NCBI GenBank assembly: GCA_001189495.1
Contig: CP012068.1
Span: 248,001 to 312,000, forward strand
From: Eubacterium sulci ATCC 35585
GTDB taxonomy: Bacteria > Bacillota > Clostridia > Peptostreptococcales > Anaerovoracaceae
Direction: 5' to 3'
Length of the DNA: 64,000 nucleotides
Shown: positions 15,113-24,736 of the stretch, in pieces
Layout of the letters: every line of letters begins with the position of its first letter
Numbering within the stretch: the first letter of the stretch is position 1
The notes under the pieces: model-generated
Seen by the model: the letters and a program-made list of their open reading frames with translations, nothing else
What the model was told of the DNA's origin: nothing
Databases searched by the model: none
Program-made: the position numbers and the translations under genes

Positions 15113-17386
15113 CTACTCGTTGTTTTTGAGCGCCTCAGAAATCGGAATCCTTTTGATGTGTCTAAACTGCAAAGCAGCTGATACGACAAAGCTGGCTACT
15201 GATATTATCAAAGTTTTGACGTATACGGATGTACTGATGTATAAATCTACCCAGCCTGAGAAGGAGCTTGTCGATATTTTGTATGATACTGCCATGATTT
15301 TAGTGCCGATAGGTATGCTCAAAACAAGACTTATCATGAAAATTATCGCACTTGAAATTACATATAGCTTTGCAATTTCAGAGCTTCTGTAGCCCAAAAT
15401 CTTTATAAGGGATATTGAAACTACATTATTATCTAGAATAACCTTTGTGACTAGGTAGGCTAAGATGATGCTCATTATTGCTGAGACGAGCACTACCATC
15501 TCGAAGATACCTGCCATGGAATTAAGCATTTGATCTGCTATGGCAGTGTAATCCTCAGGAGTGTTTATAACATGTATATTGCTTTCCGGAATGTCTTTGA
15601 GTTTCTCATTTGTAAGGTATGAATTGAACCAGTCGTCAGGTTTATCAAAGTCCTTTCTGAAGAGGCTTTGTCTCATGAATACTGAAAGTCCCTGCTTGTA
15701 TTCATAGCTTCCAGCAATTTTATATGTGTAGCTTTTGTCTTTGTATTCAGTTGTAAGCTTTATTCTGTCACCGACCTTGAGGTCGTATTTCTGAAGGTAG
15801 CTATCACTTACGAGGACGGATTTATCGTCCTTAGGTAGTTTAGGCATATTCTTATAGTATGCTGACTTATCAGGAACGCCTAAAACATAGATATCGTCTG
15901 GATTTTCGAATCCTTTCTGCTTGTATTTTAGGGTGTTTACACAAATCTTTTCTGCATCCTTGTTTGCGGTTTCAGTAGGAGTTTTTAGCACATACTGGTA
16001 TTTTGCTGGAGCGGTCTTGGCTACCGTGTCCTTGTAGTGAATAAAGAGCGTTTGCATTGTCATGCTGTAAATCATCAGCGTGCTAGCAAAGACAACTCCG
16101 AGGAACAAAACTAGGAAGTTTCCTTTATTCTGAAGGATTACTCTCAGCCTGAATCTAGACATAAAGCTCAAAGGTGGAAGTTTGGTAGCATTCTTTGATT
16201 TATTTCTCTTAAGGTCATGTCTTAGGAACTTAAGCGGCGAACGCCTGAGCGAATAGCTGATAATCAAAAGGTTTACGAGCAAAACTATGATTATCGTCGA
16301 AACTGTCGTCGCATAAAAAGCATATGAACTCCAAGTCATCTTAAATGGAGGAAGCGAGTAGGAATTATAGTAAAGCCCTGCAACGAGGCCTTTAAAATAG
16401 GTGTATCCTAGGATATTTCCCAAAATCGCAGAGAGTAAGCTAATGAGTATAGGAATTCTCATATAGTGCCATGTTAGTTCGGCACGTGTGTATCCAGATG
16501 CAAGCAGAGTTCCGACAGATTTCGATTCCTTATCTATCATGCTAAGCGTTGTAATAGCAAAGATAAACGCCATTATAATCATGACTATAGCAAGCAAAAC
16601 GAGTATTACGGATTGATCCCTACCCATGTCGTTTCCCGTAAATATTATTGCCTGATTTTCCTTGGCCGGTATGAATTCATCAAGAGTGATTTGCTGATAG
16701 GCCGCCTTGACAGCAATATACTTAGCTAAGTCATCATAGAGCTTTTTTTGCTTAGTTTCGCTAAGGTTTTTACTATTCTTCCATGCGAATACAGGTGTTG
16801 TTGCAGCATCGCTTAAGCGATCAAATCCCTCGCTTGTAACTGTTGCTACTGTAAAGTCCTGAGCATTAAAAATTGTGTCCGTATTCTTTGGGAATAGGGC
16901 ACTGTAGTCGGAAAGAGCTATGAGTCCGACTATCTTAAAACTCTTACCTTTCAATTTGACGGTGTCGCCGATTTTTAGGGAATTGTTTTTGGCAAAGAGT
17001 CTATCTATGCCAAGCTCATCGCTCTTCTCTGGAAGCCTGCCATCCATGAGACTCGCTTTGTTAACCTTTTCACGGTTTACAAATATACGATATTTATTTT
17101 TGCCGGCTGTCACTTCCTTGTATGATATGTCATAGAGCTTAACATCGTTTTCGTCCTCAATATTTTTTATAAAACTTTCATCAGGAGCAGCAGAAAGGCG
17201 AAAGTGGCCGTCTTCTATATTGTATTTTTCAAAGCTCTCATTATATGTAACTTCCATGCTATGGTCGGTCGCAAGCATACCGGATGTAAATCCAATCATC
17301 AAAGTTATAAAACAAAATATAGCTAAATATCTTCCCCACTCGTGTTTTAGCTCGCGTTTAGTTCGTTTATTTAAAGGGTTTCGCAT
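15113..17386 (-). CDS. ABC transporter permease, FtsX/MacB-like
   Basis: 757 residues with the layout of large two-repeat FtsX permeases: an N-terminal membrane helix (about 18-38) followed by a big extracytoplasmic domain (40-255), three helices (about 260-375, ILVLLAIVMIIMAFIFAITTLS), a second membrane-anchored extracytoplasmic domain (about 415-620), and three C-terminal helices ending in RISEALKNNE-type sequence. It starts 7 bp after the ATPase gene with a GGTAGGTG ribosome binding site, so the two form one exporter. Family members act as mechanotransmitters or export lipoproteins, peptides or antibiotics; the substrate here is unknown. Confidence 0.88.
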   Translation of the reverse strand: MRNPLNKRTKRELKHEWGRYLAIFCFITLMIGFTSGMLATDHSMEVTYNESFEKYNIEDGHFRLSAAPDESFIKNIEDENDVKLYDISYKEVTAGKNKYRIFVNREKVNKASLMDGRLPEKSDELGIDRLFAKNNSLKIGDTVKLKGKSFKIVGLIALSDYSALFPKNTDTIFNAQDFTVATVTSEGFDRLSDAATTPVFAWKNSKNLSETKQKKLYDDLAKYIAVKAAYQQITLDEFIPAKENQAIIFTGNDMGRDQSVILVLLAIVMIIMAFIFAITTLSMIDKESKSVGTLLASGYTRAELTWHYMRIPILISLLSAILGNILGYTYFKGLVAGLYYNSYSLPPFKMTWSSYAFYATTVSTIIIVLLVNLLIISYSLRRSPLKFLRHDLKRNKSKNATKLPPLSFMSRFRLRVILQNKGNFLVLFLGVVFASTLMIYSMTMQTLFIHYKDTVAKTAPAKYQYVLKTPTETANKDAEKICVNTLKYKQKGFENPDDIYVLGVPDKSAYYKNMPKLPKDDKSVLVSDSYLQKYDLKVGDRIKLTTEYKDKSYTYKIAGSYEYKQGLSVFMRQSLFRKDFDKPDDWFNSYLTNEKLKDIPESNIHVINTPEDYTAIADQMLNSMAGIFEMVVLVSAIMSIILAYLVTKVILDNNVVSISLIKILGYRSSEIAKLYVISSAIIFMISLVLSIPIGTKIMAVSYKISTSSFSGWVDLYISTSVYVKTLIISVASFVVSAALQFRHIKRIPISEALKNNE

Positions 17387-17393
17387 GTCACAC

Positions 17394-18092
17394 CTACCAA
17401 TCTAGATCAGCTGCTGAAATCTTGCTCTGGTTGTGGTAAGACTCCCTCACAGTGCCGTCTCGAAGCGTGATTACAGTGTCAGCCATATTCTTGATTGCAT
17501 CGTTGTGGGTTACAATGATAATTGTACTTTGATATTTCTTGTTAACCTCGCTGATAAGGCTGAGAATTTCCTTTGATGTATTGTAGTCAAGCGCGCCAGT
17601 CGGCTCGTCACACAGCAGCAAATCAGGGTTTTTAACAATGGCTCTACCTATAGAAACTCTCTGCTGCTGCCCGCCCGAAAGCTGATTTGGAAGTTTGTGC
17701 TGGTGCTCCGTAAGACCAAGAGTTTCAATTAAATCGTCGATATCTAGTGGCCTTTTGCTAAGATAGGCTCCGACCTCTATGTTTTCTCTAGCCGTGAGGT
17801 TAGGAATTAGGTTGTAGAATTGAAAAACGTAGCCGAGGTGGTTACGCCTGTAGTTAGAAAGTTCCTTTTGATTCATGCTCTCTATTGCAGAACCGTCTAT
17901 AACAATGGAACCTGAATCTGCGCTTTCTATGCCGCCGATGATGTTTAGAAGTGTTGATTTGCCAGAGCCTGATGGACCGAGCAAAACACATAACTCACCA
18001 CGCTTTATATCCAGACTAATACCATTCAAAACCTTCGCAAGGCTGTCGCCGTAGCCGTAGGATTTGTTGATTTCTTCAATTTGTAAAAACAT
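17394..18092 (-). CDS. ABC transporter ATP-binding protein, MacB/LolD-like
   Basis: 232 residues. Walker [10 protein letters not shown] (about 39-47), Q-loop [13 protein letters not shown], signature [14 protein letters not shown], Walker [13 protein letters not shown] and the switch His in VTHND are all present. The LSGGQQQRV signature with DEPTGALD is typical of the MacB/LolD/FtsE branch. It is the first gene of a two-gene minus-strand operon with the FtsX-like permease. ATG 18092 has an AGGAGG site. A GTTAG-N6-CTAAC dyad lies about 95 bp upstream. Confidence 0.94.
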   Translation of the reverse strand: MFLQIEEINKSYGYGDSLAKVLNGISLDIKRGELCVLLGPSGSGKSTLLNIIGGIESADSGSIVIDGSAIESMNQKELSNYRRNHLGYVFQFYNLIPNLTARENIEVGAYLSKRPLDIDDLIETLGLTEHQHKLPNQLSGGQQQRVSIGRAIVKNPDLLLCDEPTGALDYNTSKEILSLISEVNKKYQSTIIIVTHNDAIKNMADTVITLRDGTVRESYHNQSKISAADLDW

Positions 18093-18186
18093 TACTGTCC
18101 TCCTAAAGTTTTATGACAATCCAATTTTGATACATAGCGTAGTTTACATACATCAAAAGAGGATTTTGCAATATCTGTGCACCAAA

Positions 18187-18202
18187 GTTAGCATAGGCTA
18201 AC
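18187..18202. promoter_or_regulatory. GTTAG-N6-CTAAC dyad between the ABC exporter and cysK
   Basis: GTTAGCATAGGCTAAC is a perfect inverted repeat (6-bp arms, 4-base centre). It is about 95 bp upstream of the ABC ATPase start and 200 bp upstream of cysK, so it more likely serves the exporter. The same pattern recurs upstream of ahpC and feo. The remaining 300-bp intergenic region is A+T-rich; a TATAAT at 18359-18364 may be the -10 of cysK. Confidence 0.5.
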
Positions 18203-18400
18203 TTAACAAAATAATTATAAAACTATGACTTAAAAGATACAAGAGTTCGTAGAAATAAATAGGATAAATTTTATTTTTGTGTGATTGAAACAAAAAAATA
18301 AAGGGTAATATTTTCACTATAAGACAATATTAGGTATTAATTACTTATAACTATTTAATATAATTTATGACATGAAATGTTTATTTCAGGAGGTGTAGAC

Positions 18401-19333
18401 ATGGCAAAGATTTACAAGAATGTAACAGAGCTTATAGGAGGAACACCACTGCTTGAGGTAAAGAACATCGAGGCGGCGGAAAATCTTGAGGCGAGAGTCT
18501 TAGTTAAGCTAGAATATCTAAATCCAGCAGGCAGTGTTAAGGATAGAATCGCAAGAGCTATGATAGAGGATGCAGAGGCTAAGGGTCTGCTAAAGAAGGG
18601 AAGCACTATCATTGAGCCAACATCAGGAAACACAGGAATCGGGCTTGCTTCAGTAGCAGTATCAAAGGGATATAGAATCATTTTGACAATGCCTGAGACC
18701 ATGAGTGTTGAGCGTAGAAATATACTTAAGGCTTATGGAGCAGAGCTCGTTTTGACAGATGGATCAAAAGGAATGAAGGGTGCAATCGCAAAGGCTGAGG
18801 AGCTCGCAAAGGAAATTGAGAATAGCTTCATCCCAGGACAGTTCATGAACCCTGCAAATCCTAAGGCTCATGAGGAGACAACAGGTCCTGAGATTTGGGA
18901 AGATACAGATGGAGAGGTAGATGTCTTCGTATCAGGTGTAGGTACTGGTGGAACAGTTTCTGGAACAGGAAGATACCTTAAGAGCAAGAAGCCTAGTGTA
19001 AAGGTAGTTGCTCTTGAGCCAGAAGATTCAGCTGTAATCTCTGGGGAGGCAGCTGGTCCTCATAAGATTCAGGGAATCGGAGCTGGATTCATTCCGGATA
19101 CACTTGACAAGTCAGTGTTTGATGAGGTTCTTAAGGTTAGCAATGATGAGAGCTTTGAAGCTGCAAAGCTTCTAGCACATAAAGAAGGTGTACTTGTTGG
19201 AATTTCTTCTGGTGCTGCTTTGAGCGCTGCGCTAAGACTTGCAAAACTGCCTGAGAACAAAGGAAAGACAATAGTTGCGCTTCTTCCTGACAGTGGAGAT
19301 CGCTACTATTCAACTCCGTTGTTCACAGAGTAA
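18401..19333 (+). CDS. cysK: Cysteine synthase (O-acetylserine sulfhydrylase)
   Basis: 310 residues from ATG 18401 ([20 protein letters not shown]), which has an AGGAGGTG ribosome binding site; the frame is open upstream but without a better start. This PLP enzyme makes cysteine from O-acetylserine and sulfide. The PLP lysine is Lys47 in [11 protein letters not shown], the substrate loop is TSGNTG, and the phosphate-binding loop is [14 protein letters not shown]. Length matches CysK rather than cystathionine beta-synthase. No cysE is adjacent. Followed by a strong terminator, so it is monocistronic. Confidence 0.95.
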   Translation: MAKIYKNVTELIGGTPLLEVKNIEAAENLEARVLVKLEYLNPAGSVKDRIARAMIEDAEAKGLLKKGSTIIEPTSGNTGIGLASVAVSKGYRIILTMPETMSVERRNILKAYGAELVLTDGSKGMKGAIAKAEELAKEIENSFIPGQFMNPANPKAHEETTGPEIWEDTDGEVDVFVSGVGTGGTVSGTGRYLKSKKPSVKVVALEPEDSAVISGEAAGPHKIQGIGAGFIPDTLDKSVFDEVLKVSNDESFEAAKLLAHKEGVLVGISSGAALSAALRLAKLPENKGKTIVALLPDSGDRYYSTPLFTE

Positions 19334-19354
19334 AATTTGTAGATAGATTAAATT

Positions 19355-19388
19355 ACCCGTATTCACGCTTTAGTGGATGCGGGTTTTT
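19355..19388 (+). terminator. Terminator of cysK
   Basis: 12-bp stem with two G-U pairs (ACCCGTATTCAC with GTGGATGCGGGT, 19355-19384), then a run of five T. Confidence 0.85.
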
Positions 19389-19460
19389 GCATTTGGGGAT
19401 TTTTTGGTTTTACTTTTAACTCATGGTGATACATGTTAACATATTGCTGAGGAGATTTTG

Positions 19461-20174
19461 ATGAATACAGATTTGATTTTTAAAATTTTTATATATGGAT
19501 GCGCAGTGTTTTTATCGATTTTTCAGGGCAATGCAGCGGTGTATTTGTTTAATAGAATGCCGGCAGAATGGCTTTGTGACTACGACGAGGATCCGCCTGA
19601 GGAGCTTATGAGCATGGATGTGCAAAGGGTTAAGAGCATGCCGTGGAAGTATATTTTCAGTATGCTATTTGTTATCCTAAATATGACCTTGATAAGGGAA
19701 GACTTGCAGTTTGCATTAGCTTCTAGTTTTACGCTATGGCTTCTTCTTGAACTTGCTATCGCTGATGTGAAATACAATATTTTGCCAGACCAACTGATAA
19801 TTTTACTTGCTGTCTGCAGCATCGGATTTATTCCATATAAGGATGGAGTTTGGGAAATCTTGTCTGGTGGATTAATCGCATTTGTGATTATCTTTGTCAT
19901 TGCACTGATGGGAAAGCTGTGCTATCGCAAGAATACGATGGGCGGTGGAGATATCAAACTTTTTACAGCAATTGGTCTTATTTGCGGAAGTTTTGGTAGT
20001 TTTTTTATTTTGATGGGAAGCTACATGCTACTTGCGCTTCATGCGATATTTCTCTTTGTATATGCAGCAGCAAAGCCCAAGTACAAGCTAAAGAAATATC
20101 TTCCTATGGCACCGTACATAGCGATTATCACAGCGATTTACCTTATATTCTTCTGGGACATTAGGTTTATATAA
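19461..20174 (+). CDS. Prepilin peptidase-like A24 membrane protease
   Basis: About 237 residues with several membrane helices. The two catalytic aspartates of the type IV prepilin peptidase (A24) family are visible in LAIADVKYNILPDQLI and in the GGGDIKLFTAIG motif. The N-terminal methyltransferase domain with its CxxC pairs, present in full PilD proteins, is missing, so it is the short form that only cleaves leader peptides. ATG 19461 is used because of the GAGGAG site 8 bp upstream; an adjacent TTG is possible. No pilin or type II secretion genes lie nearby, so its substrate is unknown. Confidence 0.8.
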   Translation: MNTDLIFKIFIYGCAVFLSIFQGNAAVYLFNRMPAEWLCDYDEDPPEELMSMDVQRVKSMPWKYIFSMLFVILNMTLIREDLQFALASSFTLWLLLELAIADVKYNILPDQLIILLAVCSIGFIPYKDGVWEILSGGLIAFVIIFVIALMGKLCYRKNTMGGGDIKLFTAIGLICGSFGSFFILMGSYMLLALHAIFLFVYAAAKPKYKLKKYLPMAPYIAIITAIYLIFFWDIRFI

Positions 20175-20203
20175 TATTTTATATAGCTGTACAGTGGCAA
20201 TTT

Positions 20204-20220
20204 TGATATAATGTTGTTTA
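20204..20220 (+). promoter_or_regulatory. Extended -10 promoter overlapping the start of truA
   Basis: TGATATAAT (20204-20212) is a perfect extended -10 element; the expected start point, about 7 bases further, coincides with ATG 20220. No ribosome binding site is visible, so the mRNA may be leaderless. Confidence 0.5.
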
Positions 20221-21023
20221 TGGAAAAAAATATTCTTTTGACATTGGAATACGACGGCAGCCTATTTCATGGCTGGCAGGAGCAGGACGGACAGATAACC
20301 GTTCAGGGAAAGCTCGAGGAAGCACTGAGTTTGGTGTGCCAAAAACCGATTAAGGTTTCGGGAACGAGCAGAACTGACGCGGGGGTTCATGCACTTGCTC
20401 AGTGTTGCAATTTCAAGGAGGATATTGAGATACCTACAGACAGAATCGCGCGTGCCGTAAACAATATGCTTTCAGGTGGGAGATACGGTGCTGGTAGTAA
20501 GCTCAGTGCGATTAGAGTTTTATCAGCAGAAGAAAAATCTGAAGATTTTCATGCGCGTTTTGACTGCAAGGGGAAGAAGTACATATATAGGGTATGCGAT
20601 GAGGGCGTCAGCGTATTTGAACGCAACTATTGTTACTTTGTAGATGAGAAGCTAGATGTTGATGCTATGAATGAGGCTTGCAAGTATCTAGTTGGAACTC
20701 ATGATTTTGTTGCGTTTCAGTCGGCTGGAGGAAATCCCCGCAAGACTACAGTGAGGACTATAAGTGCTGCGAAAACTAGCAGAATTGATAAGGCTGGGGG
20801 CGGCTCAGAGGTGCAGATAGAAGTCTGTGGTGATGGATTTCTCTACAACATGGTAAGAATTATCACAGGAACCTTGGTTGAGATTGGCAGTGGGAAAAAA
20901 GCACCGAGCGATATGGAATCAATAATTTCAAGTGTCGATAGGAAGCAAGCGGGTCATACGGCACCACCATGCGGGCTCTACCTAGCAGAAATCTATTTTG
21001 AGAATTTATTTGATCAGGAGTAG
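20220..21023 (+). CDS. truA: tRNA pseudouridine synthase A
   Basis: 267 residues from ATG 20220 (MEKNILLTLEYDG), the usual TruA start; an in-frame ATG at 20211 lies inside the -10 box. The enzyme isomerises uridines 38-40 in the tRNA anticodon arm. The catalytic aspartate lies in GTSRTDAGVHALAQ, and the C-terminal FLYNMVRIITGTLVEIG motif is conserved. The stop codon is 2 bp from the next start, with an AGGAG site inside the end of truA, so it is coupled to the glycosyltransferase gene. Confidence 0.95.
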   Translation: MEKNILLTLEYDGSLFHGWQEQDGQITVQGKLEEALSLVCQKPIKVSGTSRTDAGVHALAQCCNFKEDIEIPTDRIARAVNNMLSGGRYGAGSKLSAIRVLSAEEKSEDFHARFDCKGKKYIYRVCDEGVSVFERNYCYFVDEKLDVDAMNEACKYLVGTHDFVAFQSAGGNPRKTTVRTISAAKTSRIDKAGGGSEVQIEVCGDGFLYNMVRIITGTLVEIGSGKKAPSDMESIISSVDRKQAGHTAPPCGLYLAEIYFENLFDQE

Positions 21024-21025
21024 AT

Positions 21026-22174
21026 ATGGATTCAAATGTAGATCTAAATATATATGAAATATTAGCGGCTTTTGGTATGTCAGTCGTGGTTGCTTTTGTG
21101 TTTACTCCAATAAGCATCAAGATTGCTCACCTAATAGGCGCAATAGATGTGCCTAGGGACTGGAGAAGGATGCATCAGAGGCCAATTCCTCGTTTTGGAG
21201 GCCTTGCTATATTTGCTGGTGTAATGGTAACTCTTGCTGTATTACAGTGGGATGAGCCGAAGATTAGGGTTGCTATGCTCGGAGGAGCTCTAATGTACCT
21301 GCTTGGTGTGGTCGATGACCTCAAGAATCTTCCGGCTATAGTTAAGCTCATAGGCCAGACGGCAATTGCAGTTTTAATGTTTTCTATGGATATGAGGATA
21401 TCTTTTATAGCAAATTACCTTGGCGAGGGAAGACTGCATTTCAATACAGCTATTTGCTTTGTGGTTACAGTTCTTTGGATAATTGGTATCACAAATACAA
21501 TAAATATTATAGATGGACTTGATGGTCTTGCTGCGGGTATTTCAGCTATTGCAGCACTTTGCATTGCCTATATAGCCTACATTCATGGCGGTATAGCAGG
21601 AATGCCAATAGTTTGTATAGCCATGGTTGCTATTGCTGGAAGCTGCATAGGATTTTTGCCTTTTAATTTCTCGCCGGCAAAGACTTTTATGGGTGATGGC
21701 GGAGCTTTGTTCCTTGGATTTATGATTGCAATTCTATCAGTTGTAGGTCCTCTTAAGAGATCGACTATGATTGCGGTTGTTGTTCCTGTAGTGGTTCTCG
21801 CAATTCCTATCTTTGATACTTCATTTGCGATTTTGAGAAGAATGGTTAATCGCAAGCCTATCATGGGAGCAGATAAGGAACATTTACACCACAGACTCAT
21901 GGCATATGGATATGGACAGAGACGCACTGTAATCATGCTCTACGGCATAAGCGCGATTATGGGGATGTCTGCTGTTTTAATCAGCCGAGAGCTTTACAAG
22001 GATGCTGTGGTTCTAGCACTCATAGCAGGTGCATATCTATATGTGTTCCTAACAGATCCAAACCATAAGATGCCTCGCATCAAGGCTGTTAACATCGCTC
22101 AGGAGGAGAAGAAGGCGCACTTCAAAAGCGATGGAGCAAAGGTTTCTGAAGAGCTTGATGCAAAAGAGAAATAG
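21026..22174 (+). CDS. tagO: Undecaprenyl-phosphate glycosyl-1-phosphate transferase (TagO/WecA type)
   Basis: 382 residues, polytopic membrane protein of glycosyltransferase family 4. Motifs in order: GVVDDLKNLPAIVKLIGQ (DD pair for Mg2+), NIIDGLDGLAAG, FMGDGGALFLGF, and the cytosolic HLHHRLMAYGYGQRRTVIMLY loop that marks the TagO/WecA branch rather than MraY. It transfers a HexNAc-1-phosphate (usually GlcNAc) to undecaprenyl phosphate, the first step of wall polymer synthesis. Such secondary wall polymers are the ligands of CWB2 proteins like the one encoded at 7839. The charged C-terminal tail (about 350-382) is non-conserved. Confidence 0.9.
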   Translation: MDSNVDLNIYEILAAFGMSVVVAFVFTPISIKIAHLIGAIDVPRDWRRMHQRPIPRFGGLAIFAGVMVTLAVLQWDEPKIRVAMLGGALMYLLGVVDDLKNLPAIVKLIGQTAIAVLMFSMDMRISFIANYLGEGRLHFNTAICFVVTVLWIIGITNTINIIDGLDGLAAGISAIAALCIAYIAYIHGGIAGMPIVCIAMVAIAGSCIGFLPFNFSPAKTFMGDGGALFLGFMIAILSVVGPLKRSTMIAVVVPVVVLAIPIFDTSFAILRRMVNRKPIMGADKEHLHHRLMAYGYGQRRTVIMLYGISAIMGMSAVLISRELYKDAVVLALIAGAYLYVFLTDPNHKMPRIKAVNIAQEEKKAHFKSDGAKVSEELDAKEK

Positions 22175-22232
22175 AACGTGCCTTGCGAATAAATGATTTT
22201 GCGAGATAGGGCACAAAGTTATAGCAATAAAT

Positions 22233-22263
22233 TAGCGTCTCGTCCAAAGCGAGCGCTATTTTT
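22233..22263 (+). terminator. Terminator after tagO
   Basis: Stem TAGCG-CTCG (22233-22242, one bulged T) with CGAGCGCTA (22250-22258), then five T. Confidence 0.65.
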
Positions 22264-22286
22264 GATATAGGGATACGGAGAAAAAC

Positions 22287-23666
22287 ATGGAAATGGCAGA
22301 ACGTCTCAGTACGGAAAGACGCGAGAAAGCGGCTCTGCGAAGGCAGCTTATTAAAATCGCAGTGCCAATTGCGATTCAAGGAGTAGTGTCTACGACCCTT
22401 GGGCTTGTGGATGATTTGATGGTTGGCTTTCTAGGTGAGGTTGAGCTTGCGGCCGTTGGTGTCGGAACTCAAATCTTCATGATTCATTACATGCTTATAT
22501 ATGGAATGACAAGCGGAACAGCGACCTTTGTTGCGCAGTTTTATGGTTCAAATGACAAAAAGAATATGAGAAGGTGCATAGGATTTTCAGTGACTGCAAT
22601 GCTTGCAGTAAGCACCATTTTCTTTATCTTGGGCAATGTCTTTACTAGAGAAATACTATCATTTTATACAAATGATCCGCAGGTACTTGATCTTGCTGTG
22701 ATTTACATGAGGACAAACAGTCTTCAGTTTATTTTTATAGCATATTCAGTTCCTGTACTTATGGGCTTTCAGACTTCACAACAGACGAAGGTTCCTATGG
22801 TGGTCAGTGTAGTTGTATTTACCACGAATACCTTCCTAAATTATCTTTTCATTTATGGAAAGTTTGGAATGCCTATGCTCGGCGTTCAAGGTGCTGCTCT
22901 TGGAACAGTGATTGCAAGGCTCATGCAGGTTTTGATTGTTACGGGATTTCTATTCTCAAATAGCAATATGTTTAAGGGGCCAATACGTGACTACTTTGAT
23001 TACAATAAAGAACTTGTGAAAAGAATCGTCAAAAACGCAACCCCAACTACCACAAATGAGGTTCTCTGGGGTGCTGGACAGACTATGTATGCGGCCGCGT
23101 TTAATCGCATTGGAACGACTGCCTTTGCGGGCTTTCAGGCAGCGGTTTCGATTACAAGTATTTTCTTCTTTGCAGCCTTTAGTGTAGGGGATGCGAGTCT
23201 GACTTTGATAGGGCAAAGACTTGGAGAAAACAATAAGGAAGAGGCTTGGAGAGCTTCTAAATATCTGCTTAAGGTGGGAGTAATTCTTGGCGCGGTTACG
23301 GGGCTTGTAATGATGCTTCTATCAAAGCCACTTAGTGAACTGTTCAACCTATCGGAGACCGGAAAGTACTATACTTTCTTAATACTTTTGATTCATGGTG
23401 CATTCATGTCCATCAATCTGCATAATGGAATACAGATTACTGGTACTCTTCGTGCGGGTGGAGATACACGCTTTGCCATGCTTGCTGAGTCAGGATGTGT
23501 TTGGCTGGTTGCAGTACCACTCGCCTTTGCATCGGCGATATGGTGGCATCTTCCAATTTATTTAGCTGTGATTTTGGTAAAGACGGAAGAGATAGTGAAA
23601 TTCATTGTTGTATTTAAGAGGTATCTATCCAAAAAATGGATGAATGTGATGATAGATAATCTATAG
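22287..23666 (+). CDS. MATE-family multidrug/cation efflux protein
   Basis: 459 residues with twelve predicted membrane helices in two repeats. The start of repeat one (IAIQGVVSTTLGLVDDLMVGFLGEVELAAVGVG) is characteristic of MATE/NorM exporters, which extrude drugs or metabolites using Na+ or H+. Repeat two has the ATPTTTNEVLWGAGQTMYAAAFNRIGTTAFAGFQ signature in two overlapping pieces. The start ATG has a CGGAGAA site. Monocistronic; substrate unknown. Confidence 0.92.
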   Translation: MEMAERLSTERREKAALRRQLIKIAVPIAIQGVVSTTLGLVDDLMVGFLGEVELAAVGVGTQIFMIHYMLIYGMTSGTATFVAQFYGSNDKKNMRRCIGFSVTAMLAVSTIFFILGNVFTREILSFYTNDPQVLDLAVIYMRTNSLQFIFIAYSVPVLMGFQTSQQTKVPMVVSVVVFTTNTFLNYLFIYGKFGMPMLGVQGAALGTVIARLMQVLIVTGFLFSNSNMFKGPIRDYFDYNKELVKRIVKNATPTTTNEVLWGAGQTMYAAAFNRIGTTAFAGFQAAVSITSIFFFAAFSVGDASLTLIGQRLGENNKEEAWRASKYLLKVGVILGAVTGLVMMLLSKPLSELFNLSETGKYYTFLILLIHGAFMSINLHNGIQITGTLRAGGDTRFAMLAESGCVWLVAVPLAFASAIWWHLPIYLAVILVKTEEIVKFIVVFKRYLSKKWMNVMIDNL

Positions 23667-23683
23667 ATTAAGCTCGTTGCATC

Positions 23684-23720
23684 AAAAAAGACTTGTGCAA
23701 GCTCCAAGAAGCACACAAGC
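23684..23720. terminator. Bidirectional terminator between MATE and PhzF genes
   Basis: CTTGTG (23692-23697) pairs with CACAAG (23714-23719). The A6 run at 23684-23689 gives a strong T-tract for the minus-strand gene; the plus side is weaker. Confidence 0.6.
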
Positions 23721-23734
23721 CTTTGATATCTAAT

Positions 23735-24622
23735 TTATAGCATTATCTCGCCACTTGCGAGTAGAGCTGCCTTGCCTCCAACTTTGATCTTGCAGTCAAC
23801 TGAGCCGCCAGCCTTCGAATCAGCGTTGATTTCAGTGAGTATGGCTGATGGTCTTCCCATAGCTTCTCCCTGAACTAGGTTACAGCTATCACTAGCACCA
23901 ATGCATCTGTTCAGGTAGAGGTAGTAGGTCAAAGCGCCGCTTGCTGTTCCAGTTGCAGCTTCCTCATCTATGTCGTAAAGAGGTGCAAAGTTTCTGCAGT
24001 GCGCGGTAACGCCATCCTCTGAGTCAAGGGTAAATGCGTGAACTCCTGTAACCTTGTATTCCTCAGATACCTTTGATAAAAGGAACATATCTGGCTGAAG
24101 TGCCTCAAGTTCTTCTTTTGTCTTAACCGGCAGCATTATATCTGGAAGACCAGTTGAGATGATCATTGGGCGAAGCTCTAGGCTTGCATCGTACTCAGTG
24201 CCCATTATTTCATAAATCCTATCAAGTTCAAGTGGGTTATCCATAAGGTGCATGAACTTTGGTGCAGCCATTTCCATCATTACGAAGGAATCCTTGACTT
24301 CAATATTGATATCACCTGCCTTTGTATGGTTTAGGCACTGGCAATTCTCAGAGATTACTCCTGCACTCATCAAGCAGTAGAAGGCTGCAATTGTGGCATG
24401 TCCACAGAGGTCAACCTCGGCAACTGGAGTAAAATATCTAACATTGAACTCGTTATCTGAGAGCTGCTTTATAAATGCTGTCTCTGAGTAGCGAAGCTCA
24501 GCTGCGGTCTTTATCATGGTTTCATCTGACGGAAAGTCTGTGCCACTTGGAAGAAGCACAACGCCTGCTGGGTTGCCGCCAAAGAGTGTATCGCTGAATG
24601 CGTCAGCAATGAAAAATTTCAT
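23735..24622 (-). CDS. PhzF-family epimerase/isomerase
   Basis: 295 residues, full length for the diaminopimelate epimerase-like PhzF fold. Family features: the N-terminal AFSDTLFGGNPAGVV, the catalytic glutamate Glu47 in AELRYSETAFI, VRYFTPVAEVDLCGHATIA, and the C-terminal half GTASGALTYYL. PhzF itself isomerises dihydrohydroxyanthranilate in phenazine synthesis, but no phenazine genes are present and most homologues have unknown substrates. Single gene with its own promoter region shared with the divergent EamA transporter. Confidence 0.9.
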   Translation of the reverse strand: MKFFIADAFSDTLFGGNPAGVVLLPSGTDFPSDETMIKTAAELRYSETAFIKQLSDNEFNVRYFTPVAEVDLCGHATIAAFYCLMSAGVISENCQCLNHTKAGDINIEVKDSFVMMEMAAPKFMHLMDNPLELDRIYEIMGTEYDASLELRPMIISTGLPDIMLPVKTKEELEALQPDMFLLSKVSEEYKVTGVHAFTLDSEDGVTAHCRNFAPLYDIDEEAATGTASGALTYYLYLNRCIGASDSCNLVQGEAMGRPSAILTEINADSKAGGSVDCKIKVGGKAALLASGEIML

Positions 24623-24736
24623 AGGATATCCTCACTTTCAGATTTTTATCTGAGTAAAGTATATATCAATATTCTATTCTTGCAAAGAGAAAGAATTTAT
24701 ATGAATTTAAATATATAGGAGAAAGATAATAAGGAA

